This document shows positions 40,293 through 48,783 of a stretch of 64,000 nucleotides of DNA, piece by piece; the first letter of the stretch is position 1; each line of letters starts with the position of its first letter. Below the pieces are notes generated by a model. It worked only from the letters and a program-made list of their open reading frames with translations. It was not told the DNA's origin and did not search any database. The translations under genes and the position numbers were made by a program. The stretch spans positions 5,303,001 through 5,367,000 of the forward strand of contig NZ_CP109434.1 in the NCBI RefSeq assembly GCF_036227105.1. The letters are read 5' to 3'. Source of the stretch: Amycolatopsis sp. NBC_01488. Lineage in GTDB: Bacteria; Actinomycetota; Actinomycetes; Mycobacteriales; Pseudonocardiaceae.

Positions 40293-43200
40293 GTGCCAGG
40301 CAAGGCCCGCGTACACGAGCTCGCGAAGGAGCTCGGCATCACCAGCAAGGACGTTCTCGCCAAGTTGAAGGAACAGGGCGAGTTCGTGAAGTCCGCGTCG
40401 TCCACGGTCGAGGCGCCCGTCGCCCGCCGTCTCCGCGACGCGTACGCCCCCAAGGGCGCCAAGAAGCCCGCACCGACCCCCGGCCCGTCGGCCCGTCCCG
40501 GACCGCCGGCCGCCAAGCCCGCCGCCCCGAAGCCCCCCGCGCCCGCTCAGCAGGCACCGGCGGCCCAGGCGGCACCCGCCCCGGCCGCTTCGGCCCCGGC
40601 GGCACCCCAGCAGCAGGCGCCCGCGGCGTCGAAGCCGGCCTCCCCGGGGCAGCGCCCCGGTCCCGGTCCGCGGCCCGGCCCGCGTCAGCAGCCGGCGGCG
40701 CCCGCACCCGAGCAGCAGGTCCCGGCGGCGAAAGCCGACGCTCCCGCCGCACCCAAGCAGGACACCCCGGCCGCGCCCGCCGCGGGCAGCACCGGTTCGG
40801 TCGTCCCGCCGAAGCCGCAGGGCCCCAAGCCCGGCGGCCCCAAGCCCGGCCCGCGCACCCCGCGCGTCGGCAACAACCCGTTCGGCGTCGGTTCCGGCGC
40901 TCCGCCGCGTCCGCAGGGCCAGCGTCCCGGCGGTGGCGGTCAGGGTGGCGACAGCCGCCCGCCGCGTCCCGGTGGCGGCGGCGGTGACCGTCCGGCCCCG
41001 CGGCCCGGTGGTGGCGCCGGCGGCAACCGGCCGAGCCCGGGCAACATGCCCCCGCGGCCGAACCCCGGCATGATGCCGGGCCGCACGCAGCGTCCCGCCG
41101 GTCCCGGTGGCGGCGCCCGCGGTGGTCCCGGCGGCGGTGCCCGTGGTGGTCCCGGTGGCGGCGCTCGTGGCGGCCCCGGTGGCGGTGGCGGCGGCGGTTT
41201 CCGCGGCGGTCCCGGTGGCGGTGGCGGTGGCGGTGGCTTCCGCGGCGGCCCCGGTGGCGGCGGCGGTGGCGCCGGCGGCGGTTTCCGCCCGGGTGGCGGC
41301 ACCGGTGCCCCGGCGGGTGGCGGCGGTTTCCGCGGCGGCGGCGGTGGCCGTGGCGGCCCCGGTGGCCGTGGCGGCACGGCGGGTGCCTTCGGGCGTCCCG
41401 GTGGTCCCTCGCGCAAGGGCCGCAAGTCGAAGCGGCAGAAGCGCCAGGAGTACATGGACAACATGCAGGCGCCCAGCGTCGGCGGCGTCCGCCTGCCCAA
41501 GGGGCAGGGCGAGACGATCCGGCTGCCGCGGGGTGCTTCGCTGACCGACTTCGCCGAGAAGATCGACGCCAACCCGGCTTCGCTGGTGCAGGTGCTCTTC
41601 CACCTCGGCGAGATGGTCACCGCGACGCAGTCCGTGTCGGACGACATCCTCGAGCTGCTCGGCGGCGAAATGAACTACAACGTTCAGGTCGTCAGCCCCG
41701 AGGAGGAGGACCGCGAGCTGCTGGAGACCTTCGACATCACCTACGGCGACGACGCCGGTGGCGAAGAAGATCTGCAGGTCCGCCCGCCGGTCGTGACCAT
41801 CATGGGTCACGTCGACCACGGTAAGACCCGGCTGCTCGACACGATCCGGAAGACGAAGGTCCGCGAGAGCGAGGCCGGCGGCATCACGCAGCACATCGGT
41901 GCGTACCAGATCGAGACCGAGCTCGACGGCAACCCGCGGCTCATCACCTTCATCGACACCCCGGGTCACGAGGCGTTCACCGCCATGCGTGCCCGTGGTG
42001 CCAACTCGACCGACATCGCGGTGATCGTGGTGGCGGCCGACGACGGCGTGATGCCGCAGACGGTCGAGGCGATCAACCACGCGCAGGCCGCCAAGGCGCC
42101 GATCGTGGTCGCGATCAACAAGATCGACAAGGAAGGCGCGAACCCGGACAAGATCCGGCAGCAGCTGACCGAGTACGGCCTGGTCGCCGAGGAGTACGGC
42201 GGCGACACGATGTTCGTCGAGATCTCCGCGCGGGAGAACATCAACATCGACGGCCTGCTGGAAGCGATCCTGCTGACCGCCGACGCCGCACTGGACCTCC
42301 GGGCCAACCCGGACATGGAGGCCCAGGGCGTCGCGATCGAGGCACACCTCGACCGCGGCCGCGGCCCGGTGGCCACCGTCCTGGTCCAGCGCGGCACGCT
42401 GCGCGTCGGTGACTCGGTCGTGGCGGGTGACGCCTACGGCCGCGTCCGCCGGATGGTCGACGAGCACAACGTCGACGTGACCGAGGCGCTGCCGTCGCGG
42501 CCTGTCCAGGTCATCGGGTTCACCTCGGTGCCGGGTGCGGGCGACACCTTCCTGGTGGTCGACGAGGACCGCGTCGCCCGGCAGATCGCCGAGCGCCGCT
42601 CCGCTCGTACGCGCAACGCGCTCAACGCGTCGCGGCGCAAGCGGGTCAGCCTCGAGGACCTCGACTCCGCCTTGAAGGAGACGAACAGCCTCAACCTGAT
42701 CATCAAGGGTGACAACTCGGGTACCGTCGAGGCCCTCGAAGCCTCGCTGCTCCAGCTGGACGTCGGCGACGAGGTCGAGCTGAACGTGGTCCACCGCGGT
42801 GTCGGTGGCGTGACCGAGTCGGACATCGACCTGGCGACCGCGTCCGACGCGATCGTCCTCGGGTTCAACGTCCGGGCCCAGGGCAAGGCGACCGAGCGGG
42901 CCACCCGCGAGGGCGTCGACGTCCGGTACTACACGGTCATCTACCAGGCGATCGACGAGATCGAGCAGGCCCTCAAGGGCATGCTTAAGCCGGAGTACGA
43001 AGAGGTCGAGCTGGGCCGCGCGGAGGTCCGCGAGGTCTTCAAGTCCTCCAAGATCGGCACGATCGCGGGTTGCCTGGTCATGTCCGGCGAGATCCGGCGC
43101 AACGCCCGGGCGCGTCTGCTCCGCGACGGCACCGTCGTCGCGGAGAACCTGCCGATCAGCTCGCTGCGGCGGTTCAAGGACGACGTGGTCGAGGTCCGCG

Positions 43201-43298
43201 AAGGCTACGAGTGCGGTCTGACGCTCGGTTCGTACGGCGACATCAAGGTCGACGACGTGATCGAGACGTACGAGCAGCGCGAGAAGCCGCGAGCGTAA
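40293..43298 (+). CDS. infB: Translation initiation factor IF-2
   Basis: About 1,001 residues. IF2_N domain 1-50 (VHELAKELGITSKDVLAKL), a long Pro/Ala- then Gly/Arg-rich disordered region (about 50-380), a second IF2_N-type domain, and the GTPase: G1 GHVDHGKT (near 504), DTPGHE (G3) and NKID (G4). Domains II, III and IV follow, ending GLTLGSYGDIKVDDVIE. It delivers fMet-tRNA to the 30S subunit. GTG 40293 follows GAGGAG; the ATG at 40281 overlaps that ribosome site, so it is unlikely. A hairpin follows the stop. Confidence 0.97.
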   Translation: MPGKARVHELAKELGITSKDVLAKLKEQGEFVKSASSTVEAPVARRLRDAYAPKGAKKPAPTPGPSARPGPPAAKPAAPKPPAPAQQAPAAQAAPAPAASAPAAPQQQAPAASKPASPGQRPGPGPRPGPRQQPAAPAPEQQVPAAKADAPAAPKQDTPAAPAAGSTGSVVPPKPQGPKPGGPKPGPRTPRVGNNPFGVGSGAPPRPQGQRPGGGGQGGDSRPPRPGGGGGDRPAPRPGGGAGGNRPSPGNMPPRPNPGMMPGRTQRPAGPGGGARGGPGGGARGGPGGGARGGPGGGGGGGFRGGPGGGGGGGGFRGGPGGGGGGAGGGFRPGGGTGAPAGGGGFRGGGGGRGGPGGRGGTAGAFGRPGGPSRKGRKSKRQKRQEYMDNMQAPSVGGVRLPKGQGETIRLPRGASLTDFAEKIDANPASLVQVLFHLGEMVTATQSVSDDILELLGGEMNYNVQVVSPEEEDRELLETFDITYGDDAGGEEDLQVRPPVVTIMGHVDHGKTRLLDTIRKTKVRESEAGGITQHIGAYQIETELDGNPRLITFIDTPGHEAFTAMRARGANSTDIAVIVVAADDGVMPQTVEAINHAQAAKAPIVVAINKIDKEGANPDKIRQQLTEYGLVAEEYGGDTMFVEISARENINIDGLLEAILLTADAALDLRANPDMEAQGVAIEAHLDRGRGPVATVLVQRGTLRVGDSVVAGDAYGRVRRMVDEHNVDVTEALPSRPVQVIGFTSVPGAGDTFLVVDEDRVARQIAERRSARTRNALNASRRKRVSLEDLDSALKETNSLNLIIKGDNSGTVEALEASLLQLDVGDEVELNVVHRGVGGVTESDIDLATASDAIVLGFNVRAQGKATERATREGVDVRYYTVIYQAIDEIEQALKGMLKPEYEEVELGRAEVREVFKSSKIGTIAGCLVMSGEIRRNARARLLRDGTVVAENLPISSLRRFKDDVVEVREGYECGLTLGSYGDIKVDDVIETYEQREKPRA
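41101..41400 (+). repeat. Gly/Arg-rich low-complexity tract inside infB
   Basis: GGTGGC/GGCGGT runs encode GGARGGPGG and FRGGPGGGG-type repeats over about 100 codons (roughly residues 270-370). Units of 21-24 bp recur, so replication slippage can change its length. RGG-type tracts bind RNA. Most of the length variation of actinobacterial IF-2 lies in this linker. Confidence 0.7.
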
Positions 43299-43307
43299 GG
43301 ACGATCG

Positions 43308-43341
43308 ACACCGGGTGTGCGTTCTCGCGCACACCCGGTGT
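43308..43341 (+). terminator. Hairpin after infB
   Basis: A perfect 14-bp stem (ACACCGGGTGTGCG at 43308-43321, complement at 43328-43341) with a 6-nt loop begins 10 bp after the infB stop. No T-run follows, so it may attenuate rather than end transcription into the downstream DUF503-rbfA genes. Confidence 0.65.
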
Positions 43342-43368
43342 CTCCCTACTACACCACCAAAATTGCTT

Positions 43369-43662
43369 ATGTTCGTCGGAGCCCTCGAGCTCGACATCCT
43401 GCTCGGCGACGTCCATTCGCTGAAGCAGAAGCGATCTGTGGTCCGTCCGGTGCTGGCCGAGGTGCGCAAGCGCTTCGCCGTGTCGGTGGCCGAAGCCGGG
43501 CACACCGACCTGCACCGCCGGACCCTCATCGGGGTGGCCGTGGTCGCCGAAGGTGGCGAGCACGTGCGGGACGTGCTCGACTCGTGTGAGCGGTACGTGG
43601 CGAGCCGGCCGGAGTTCGAGCTGCTCACCGCACGCCGCCGGCTGCTCGGTCCTGAAGACTAG
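43369..43662 (+). CDS. DUF503 family protein (YlxP-like)
   Basis: 97 residues: MFVGALELDILLGDVHSLKQKRSVVRPVL, then FAVSVAEAGHTDLHRRTLIGVAVVA. These segments define DUF503, a ferredoxin-like fold protein usually encoded between infB and rbfA; YlxP of Bacillus is a ribosome-associated relative. ATG 43369 is the start; longer upstream frames run through the hairpin and are not conserved. rbfA follows 9 bp later, so the two are co-transcribed. Confidence 0.88.
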   Translation: MFVGALELDILLGDVHSLKQKRSVVRPVLAEVRKRFAVSVAEAGHTDLHRRTLIGVAVVAEGGEHVRDVLDSCERYVASRPEFELLTARRRLLGPED

Positions 43663-43671
43663 GAGAAAGAC

Positions 43672-44148
43672 ATGGCTGATCCTGCTCGGGCTCGCAAGCT
43701 CGCCAAGCGGATCTCGCAGATCGTGGCGTCCGCGATCGAGCACGAGGTCAAGGACACTCGGCTGGACTACGTGACCATCACGGACACGAAGGTCACCGGC
43801 GACCTGCACGACGCCACGGTGTACTACACGGTGCTCGGCGAGAAGCTGGACTCCGTTCCGGACTTCGCCGGTGCTGCCGCCGCGCTCGAATCGGCGCGGG
43901 GGATGCTCCGCACGAAGGTCGGCCAGGGCACCGGTGTCCGCTACACGCCGACGCTGACGTTCGTCGCGGACACCATCCCCGAGGAGTCGAAGCGGATCGA
44001 GGACCTCCTCGCCAAGGCCCGCGAGGCCGACGCGGAAGTTGCGCGCCGCTCGGCGGGCGCCCAGCACGCGGGCGAACCCGACCCGTACAAGGCGCCGCGC
44101 GAAGACGCCGAAGACGACGAGTTCGCGGAGGAGGAGAGCCGGGGCTGA
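43672..44148 (+). CDS. rbfA: 30S ribosome-binding factor RbfA
   Basis: 158 residues: a KH-like domain with RKLAKRISQIVASAIEHEVKD, LDYVTITDTKVTGDLHDATVYYTVLG and GVRYTPTLTFVADT, followed by an acidic C-terminal extension (DAEDDEFAEEE). It binds the 30S subunit late in maturation and helps 16S rRNA processing. AGGAG lies before the ATG. In many actinobacteria nrnA follows directly; here an esterase gene and several others intervene. Confidence 0.94.
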   Translation: MADPARARKLAKRISQIVASAIEHEVKDTRLDYVTITDTKVTGDLHDATVYYTVLGEKLDSVPDFAGAAAALESARGMLRTKVGQGTGVRYTPTLTFVADTIPEESKRIEDLLAKAREADAEVARRSAGAQHAGEPDPYKAPREDAEDDEFAEEESRG

Positions 44149-44151
44149 CCC

Positions 44152-44976
44152 GTGCTCTCCCGCCGCGGCCTGCTCGCCGGCAGCGCACTCGCGCTGCTGG
44201 CGGGCTGCTCGTCGTCCCCTTCCGCTCCGGCGCCGGGCCCACCTGCCGTCCCGGAGCCGACTCGTCCGTCGGCGCTGAGCGAACCGGTGACCGTCCAGCG
44301 CATGCACTCGGCCGCCCGCGGCACGGACGTCGACCTGGTCCTGATCACCCCGGAAGGCGTCTCGGCATCGGGACTGCCGGTCTGCCTGGCCCTGCACGGG
44401 CGGGGAGCGCGTGCCCGGACGTTCCTCGACCTGGGCGTCCCTGCGGCGTTGACGCAGGCCGTGCGCGCGGGCGTCCCGCCGTTCGCGGTGGCCGCGCTCG
44501 ACGGCGACCACTACTGGGTCGACGTCGGTGGTGACGACGACCCGCAGCGCATGCTCACCGAGGAAGTCCCGGGCTGGCTGCAGAGGCGCGACCTGCGTCC
44601 GGCGTCGGCGGTGTTCGGCATTTCCATGGGCGGCTTCGGCGCCTTACGCTTCGCCCGCGCCCACCCGGACCTGAAGGCGGTCGCCACGGCGAGCGCGGCG
44701 CTGTTCGTCAGCTGGCCGGATGCCCGGTCTCGTAAGGTGTTCGCGGACGAGGACAACTGGCGAGCGGAAGAACCGTTGCTGCACACGGGAGAGCTGCGCC
44801 CGGCGAACCTCGGCATCTGGTGCGGCGAGTCGGATCCGTTCCTGGGCGCGGATCAGAAGCTGGTGAAGGCCGTGAATCCGGCCGTGGCCGCGGTTTCGCC
44901 GGGCAAGCACGAGGACGCCTACTGGCGCGGCGTGCTGCCGGACGTCCTGAAGTTCGTGGGACAGCGGCTAAGCTGA
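44152..44976 (+). CDS. Lipoprotein esterase/alpha-beta hydrolase
   Basis: 274 residues. A twin-Arg-like start (SRRGLLAGSALALLAGC) ends in lipobox LAGC, so the enzyme should be tethered outside the membrane. The hydrolase core resembles the esterase D/antigen-85 type: nucleophile Ser in FGISMGGFGALRFA, an Asp in GESDPFLGAD and His in SPGKHEDAYWRG. The substrate is unknown; acyl esters are likely. GTG 44152 starts 3 bp after rbfA, and its 3' end overlaps the convergent methyltransferase gene by 9 bp. Confidence 0.8.
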   Translation: MLSRRGLLAGSALALLAGCSSSPSAPAPGPPAVPEPTRPSALSEPVTVQRMHSAARGTDVDLVLITPEGVSASGLPVCLALHGRGARARTFLDLGVPAALTQAVRAGVPPFAVAALDGDHYWVDVGGDDDPQRMLTEEVPGWLQRRDLRPASAVFGISMGGFGALRFARAHPDLKAVATASAALFVSWPDARSRKVFADEDNWRAEEPLLHTGELRPANLGIWCGESDPFLGADQKLVKAVNPAVAAVSPGKHEDAYWRGVLPDVLKFVGQRLS

Positions 44977-45591
44977 CGCGCGCGCGAACAGGATCGCTTG
45001 CGAGACCGCGCTTTCCGGGTTGAGCGCCCACTCCGCCTCGATCGTGAACCCGGCCGCCCGCACCCGCTTCGCCAGCCACCACGGCTGTCGCAAGTGGACG
45101 TGGACCCGCATCGGGTGCCCGCCGTAGCCTTCGGTCTTCAGCCGGGTGCCCACGCCGACGTGGTAGCCGATCACCAGCAGCCCACCCGGTCGCAGCACAC
45201 GCCGGAAGTGCCCGAGCGCCACCGGGACGTCGTCGTCCGGGACGTGGATCAGTGACCAGAACGCCAGCACCCCCGCCACGGACGCGTCGGGCAGCGCCAG
45301 GTCCGTCATCGAGCCGACGTCGAATCGCAGCTCCGGATGGGCCTGCCGGGCCAGGTCGACCATCGCGGGCGAAAGGTCGATGCCGGACGCGTTGACGCCC
45401 AGCGAAGCCAGGTACGCCGTGAAGTGCCCCGGGCCGCAGCCGACGTCCACCGCCGGTCCGTCGACCTCCGACGCGAACAACGTCAGCGCCGCCCGCATGT
45501 GCGGGTGCTTCTCGAGAGCGCCGGAAACGAACTCGGCGTAGCTCGAAGCCACCGTGTCGTAGGAGTCGCGGGTGTCCGCGAGCCAGGTCAT
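44968..45591 (-). CDS. Class I SAM-dependent methyltransferase
   Basis: 207 residues. Motif I VDVGCGPGHFTAYLA, motif II GIDLSPAMVDLAR, a SLIHVPDDDVPVALG segment and LRPGGLLVIGYHVG are those of methyltransferase family 11/25 proteins. The acceptor could be a small molecule; nothing in the sequence identifies it. The ATG overlaps the stop of a TetR gene (ATGA), so the two form an operon and the methyltransferase may be under that regulator's control. Confidence 0.85.
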   Translation of the reverse strand: MTWLADTRDSYDTVASSYAEFVSGALEKHPHMRAALTLFASEVDGPAVDVGCGPGHFTAYLASLGVNASGIDLSPAMVDLARQAHPELRFDVGSMTDLALPDASVAGVLAFWSLIHVPDDDVPVALGHFRRVLRPGGLLVIGYHVGVGTRLKTEGYGGHPMRVHVHLRQPWWLAKRVRAAGFTIEAEWALNPESAVSQAILFARASA

Positions 45592-46130
45592 CGCGCACGC
45601 AGCCCGTCGAGGACCATGCCGAGCGCGCGCCGCCAGTCCGGGATCGCCGTCGCCGCGGCGAACACGATCGCCAGGTCTTCGCCGCGGAAGTCCGGCCGCA
45701 ACGACCCGGCTTCCTGGGCGCGCGCGATGATCCGGTTCATCCGGGAAGCGTTGGCGTGCTTGGCTTTCTCCAGGCCGGACGCAGGGTCGAACGCCCGCGA
45801 GCACACCTCCGTGAAACCGCGGTCGGTGACCTGCATCAGGACCGACCGTTCGAGGAAGTGCACGAAACCCGCCCAGGGATCGTCGTACGCGAGAGCTTCT
45901 TCGGTGACCGCCTCGGCTTCTTCGAGCGTCGGCAGGAACGCCGCTTCGACGAGGTCGGCCCGCGTCGGGAACCGGTTGTACAGCGTGCCGATCGCGACCT
46001 CGGCGCGCCGCGCGATCTCGTCGAGCGGGGCGTCGACGCCCTTGGCGCCGAACACCTCCCGCGCGGCCGCGACCAGCGCCTCCCGGTTGCGCCGGGCGTC
46101 CGCGCGCAGGGGGCGTTGCTCGAGCGTCAC
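45588..46130 (-). CDS. TetR-family regulator
   Basis: 180 residues; HTH region APLDEIARRAEVAIGTLYNRFPTRADL (about 30-56). GTG 46130 is preferred over longer frames, whose extra N-terminus is not conserved. It overlaps the methyltransferase gene by 4 bp. A TetR-methyltransferase pair suggests resistance or modification of a small molecule under ligand control. The target operator was not found. Confidence 0.83.
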   Translation of the reverse strand: MTLEQRPLRADARRNREALVAAAREVFGAKGVDAPLDEIARRAEVAIGTLYNRFPTRADLVEAAFLPTLEEAEAVTEEALAYDDPWAGFVHFLERSVLMQVTDRGFTEVCSRAFDPASGLEKAKHANASRMNRIIARAQEAGSLRPDFRGEDLAIVFAAATAIPDWRRALGMVLDGLRAR

Positions 46131-46303
46131 GCGCCGGAGTATAGCCAAGCGGACGCCCGTCTCAGGTTCCTCACGCGCCCGCGGCCCGCCGGGTTGCCTC
46201 CTGATCGGAACCTCACAGTGCCTGCCGCCCGCGGCCGCCGGGAGCACAATGGGAAGAGCGGGGCTCACCCGCACCGAGGCGGCCACCGAGGGAGGTCGGC
46301 ACC

Positions 46304-46531
46304 ATGCACTCCGACCTCTCCCCGGCGGGCCGGACCGGAGTCCTCCTGGTCGGGACCCGCGGGCAGCGGGGACCCGGTGAGGTACTGATCAGGATCAGGG
46401 GCGGCCTGGAAACCTTCCTTGCCTGGTCCGACACGGAGCTGCCGAAGGGCACGACCGTCCTGGTCGTGGACACCCGGGGTCGGCGCACGGTCGACGTCGT
46501 GGCGTGGGACGTCTCGGAACCCACTATCTAG
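46304..46531 (+). CDS. NfeD-like OB-fold small protein
   Basis: 75 residues. RGPGEVLIRIRGGLETFLAW and LPKGTTVLVVDTRGRRTVDVVAW match the C-terminal OB domain of NfeD proteins, but the protease and membrane parts are absent. It is 19 bp upstream of a flotillin-like gene; NfeD-type proteins are the usual partners of SPFH proteins. A soluble adaptor for the neighbour is inferred. Confidence 0.7.
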   Translation: MHSDLSPAGRTGVLLVGTRGQRGPGEVLIRIRGGLETFLAWSDTELPKGTTVLVVDTRGRRTVDVVAWDVSEPTI

Positions 46532-46550
46532 TGTGCGAAGAAGGACAGCC

Positions 46551-47699
46551 ATGTTCGGGTATCGCGTTCCCGCGCCCAACGAGGCGATGCTGATCTCGGG
46601 GGGCAAGCACAGCAGCGGCGCGTCGCCGTTCCGGGTCGTCACCGGCCACGGCGCGTTCGTCATGCCGGTCTTCCGGAAAGTCCGGTTCCTGACGCTTTCC
46701 ATGAACGAAGCCGAAGTGACCGAAGTGTGCGTCACGAAACAGGCGATCGCCCTGACCGTGCGGGCGGTGATCGCGTTCAAGGTCGGCAACGACACCGAGA
46801 GCATCGTCAACGCCGGCCAGCGCTTCCTCTCCGACCAGGACCAGATGTCCGTGCTGACCGGCCGGATCTTCGCCGGCCACCTGCGCTCGATCATCGGGTC
46901 GATGACGGTCGAGGAGATCATCACCGAGCGGCAGAAGCTGGCGACCGAGGTGCTGGACGGCTCCGCGGTCGAGATGGCCAAGATCGGCCTCACCGTCGAC
47001 GCGCTGCAGATCCAGTCGATCGACGACATGAAGCTCGGCTACATCGCGGCGATGGCCGCGCCGCACAACGCCGCGATCCAGCGGGACGCCCAGATCGCCC
47101 AGGCGGTCGCGAACCAGACCGCCGCCGAGGCCGAGCAGAAGTCGCAGCGGACGCAGGCGGAGTACGCGCGGCAGACGTCGATCGTGCAGGCGCAGTACCG
47201 CGCCGAGGTCGAGGCGGCCCAGGCCGAAGCCGCTCAGGCCGGCCCGCTCGCGCAGGCGAAGGCCCAGCAGGAGGTCATCGACGCGCGCACCGAGCTGGCG
47301 CAGCGCGAGGCCGAGCTGCGCCAGCAGCAGCTGGTCGCCGAGGTGATCAAGCCGGCCGACGCGGAGGCCGAGCGGATCCGCATCCTGGCGCTGGCCGACG
47401 CGGAGAAGATGCGCGTGCAGGCGGAGGCGGCCGCGTCGAACAACCGGGTCGCGCTCGACCGGATGCTCATCGACCAGCTGCCGCAGATCGTCAAGGAAGC
47501 CGGGCGCGGGCTGGCCGGGGCCAACGTCAACATCCTCAACGGCGCCGATGGCCTGGGCGAGATGGCCGCGGGGCTCGTCGGCCAGGGACTGTCCATCTTG
47601 GACTCGGTGAAGCGTGGCCTGACCACGCCGCCGCCGGCTCCCACCGGGGCGCCGGAGGAGAACGGGCAGGCGCCGGTGAAGGGTGAGCTCACCCAGTAG
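46551..47699 (+). CDS. SPFH/band-7 flotillin-like protein
   Basis: 382 residues. The SPFH domain spans about 1-170 (PVFRKVRFLTLSMNEAEV, VNAGQRFLSDQDQMSVLTGRI), followed by a long Ala/Glu/Gln coiled coil (about 180-290) and a C-terminal region with AGANVNILNGADGLGEM. Flotillins organise membrane domains and oligomerise through the coiled coil. The N-terminus lacks the hydrophobic hairpin of typical flotillins, so membrane attachment may be peripheral. Paired with the NfeD-like gene. Confidence 0.85.
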   Translation: MFGYRVPAPNEAMLISGGKHSSGASPFRVVTGHGAFVMPVFRKVRFLTLSMNEAEVTEVCVTKQAIALTVRAVIAFKVGNDTESIVNAGQRFLSDQDQMSVLTGRIFAGHLRSIIGSMTVEEIITERQKLATEVLDGSAVEMAKIGLTVDALQIQSIDDMKLGYIAAMAAPHNAAIQRDAQIAQAVANQTAAEAEQKSQRTQAEYARQTSIVQAQYRAEVEAAQAEAAQAGPLAQAKAQQEVIDARTELAQREAELRQQQLVAEVIKPADAEAERIRILALADAEKMRVQAEAAASNNRVALDRMLIDQLPQIVKEAGRGLAGANVNILNGADGLGEMAAGLVGQGLSILDSVKRGLTTPPPAPTGAPEENGQAPVKGELTQ

Positions 47700-47726
47700 C
47701 GCTTTGTCGACTCAGGCTCTATCGAC

Positions 47727-48758
47727 TCAAGACGTGGGCTTCACCGCGACGACCAGGTCACGCAGGATGGCCTGGTCGACCCGGTGGCCGAACTCCGCCC
47801 ACGGCCCGCCTTCGCGGACGTCGAGCCCGGCTTTCCGCAGCACCTCGACGAGTTCTTCGCGCGGCAGCACGGTGGTGTTCCACGAGATGCCGAGCGCGCC
47901 GCCCGGGCGCAGCACGCGCGTCCACACCGGGACGGCCGCCGCGAGGAGGTCGCGTGGGCTGCGCTGCAGGCCGGCTTCGCGGTGGCTGCCGTGCTGGACG
48001 CCGTACGGCGCGTCGGTGACGATCACGTCGCACGAGTTCGCCCGCAGCACCTCGTCGGTGGTCAGCGTGTCGGCCTGGAAGTAGGTGAGCTTGCGGGTGT
48101 CGCCGGTTTTGTAGTCTTCCTTGTTCAGCGCGTACTCGATGTCGAGCCGGCGCCCGAGCCGGACCTTGTTGCGGCGCAGCTGTCCCGAGTCGGCGGTGTG
48201 CTTGACGCGCTTGTTCCGCAGCCACGTCTTGATGAACGCTTCGTAGGCCTCGAAGTCCTTGGCGTCGACGTCCAGGCCGGTGGCGTGCAGGCCGTACATG
48301 ATCGCCTGGTTGAGCGTGGTGCCGCGGCCGCACAGCGGGTCGAGCAGGTACTTCGGCCGGTCGGAGAACGGGTCCGCCGCCGCCAGCAGCGTCACGTTCA
48401 GCAGCAGCTTCGTGAACGACTCGTTGGTCTTGCCGGCGTACTTCTGGATGGTCAGCAGGTCCGAGTCGGCCTTCGCCAGCGGCGTCACGGTGACCGGGCG
48501 CAGGACGCCGTCACCCAGCTCGAACAGCGCGTACAGCGACGACAGGTTCGACAGCAGCGCGAGGTCGCGCTCGCCCAGGGCCGCCGAGCTGGTGAAGCGC
48601 ACGTAGCCGACGCCGCCGAGCTCGACCTCCTCGATCCCGGACAGCTCGGCCGACAGCGTCGTGCCGAAGATCGCCAGCTCGGCGCGCAGCAGCGCGGGGG
48701 AGGAGGCGGCGTAGACCCGGTTGGCGGACGGGTGGACCAGGATCACGTACTCAGGCAT
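47727..48758 (-). CDS. TRM11-type SAM-dependent methyltransferase
   Basis: 343 residues. An N-terminal THUMP-like half (VILVHPSANRVYAASSPALLRAE) is followed by a Rossmann methyltransferase with motif I DPLCGRGTTLNQAIMYG, GLDVDAKDFEAYE, and the catalytic-type motif VTDAPYGVQHG, an NPPY variant of base-amino methylases. The likely target is a guanine N2 in tRNA or another RNA. It is read opposite to the surrounding genes, 25 bp from the start of the nrnA-like gene. Confidence 0.82.
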   Translation of the reverse strand: MPEYVILVHPSANRVYAASSPALLRAELAIFGTTLSAELSGIEEVELGGVGYVRFTSSAALGERDLALLSNLSSLYALFELGDGVLRPVTVTPLAKADSDLLTIQKYAGKTNESFTKLLLNVTLLAAADPFSDRPKYLLDPLCGRGTTLNQAIMYGLHATGLDVDAKDFEAYEAFIKTWLRNKRVKHTADSGQLRRNKVRLGRRLDIEYALNKEDYKTGDTRKLTYFQADTLTTDEVLRANSCDVIVTDAPYGVQHGSHREAGLQRSPRDLLAAAVPVWTRVLRPGGALGISWNTTVLPREELVEVLRKAGLDVREGGPWAEFGHRVDQAILRDLVVAVKPTS

Positions 48759-48783
48759 CCCGCAGAGCGTAGCGTGACGCACC

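Noticed and set aside
40251..43628. Minus-strand frame of more than 1,100 codons across infB
   Set aside because: Antisense to IF-2, with low-complexity Thr/Ala and Arg runs that mirror the Gly-rich tract; no ribosome site or domain.
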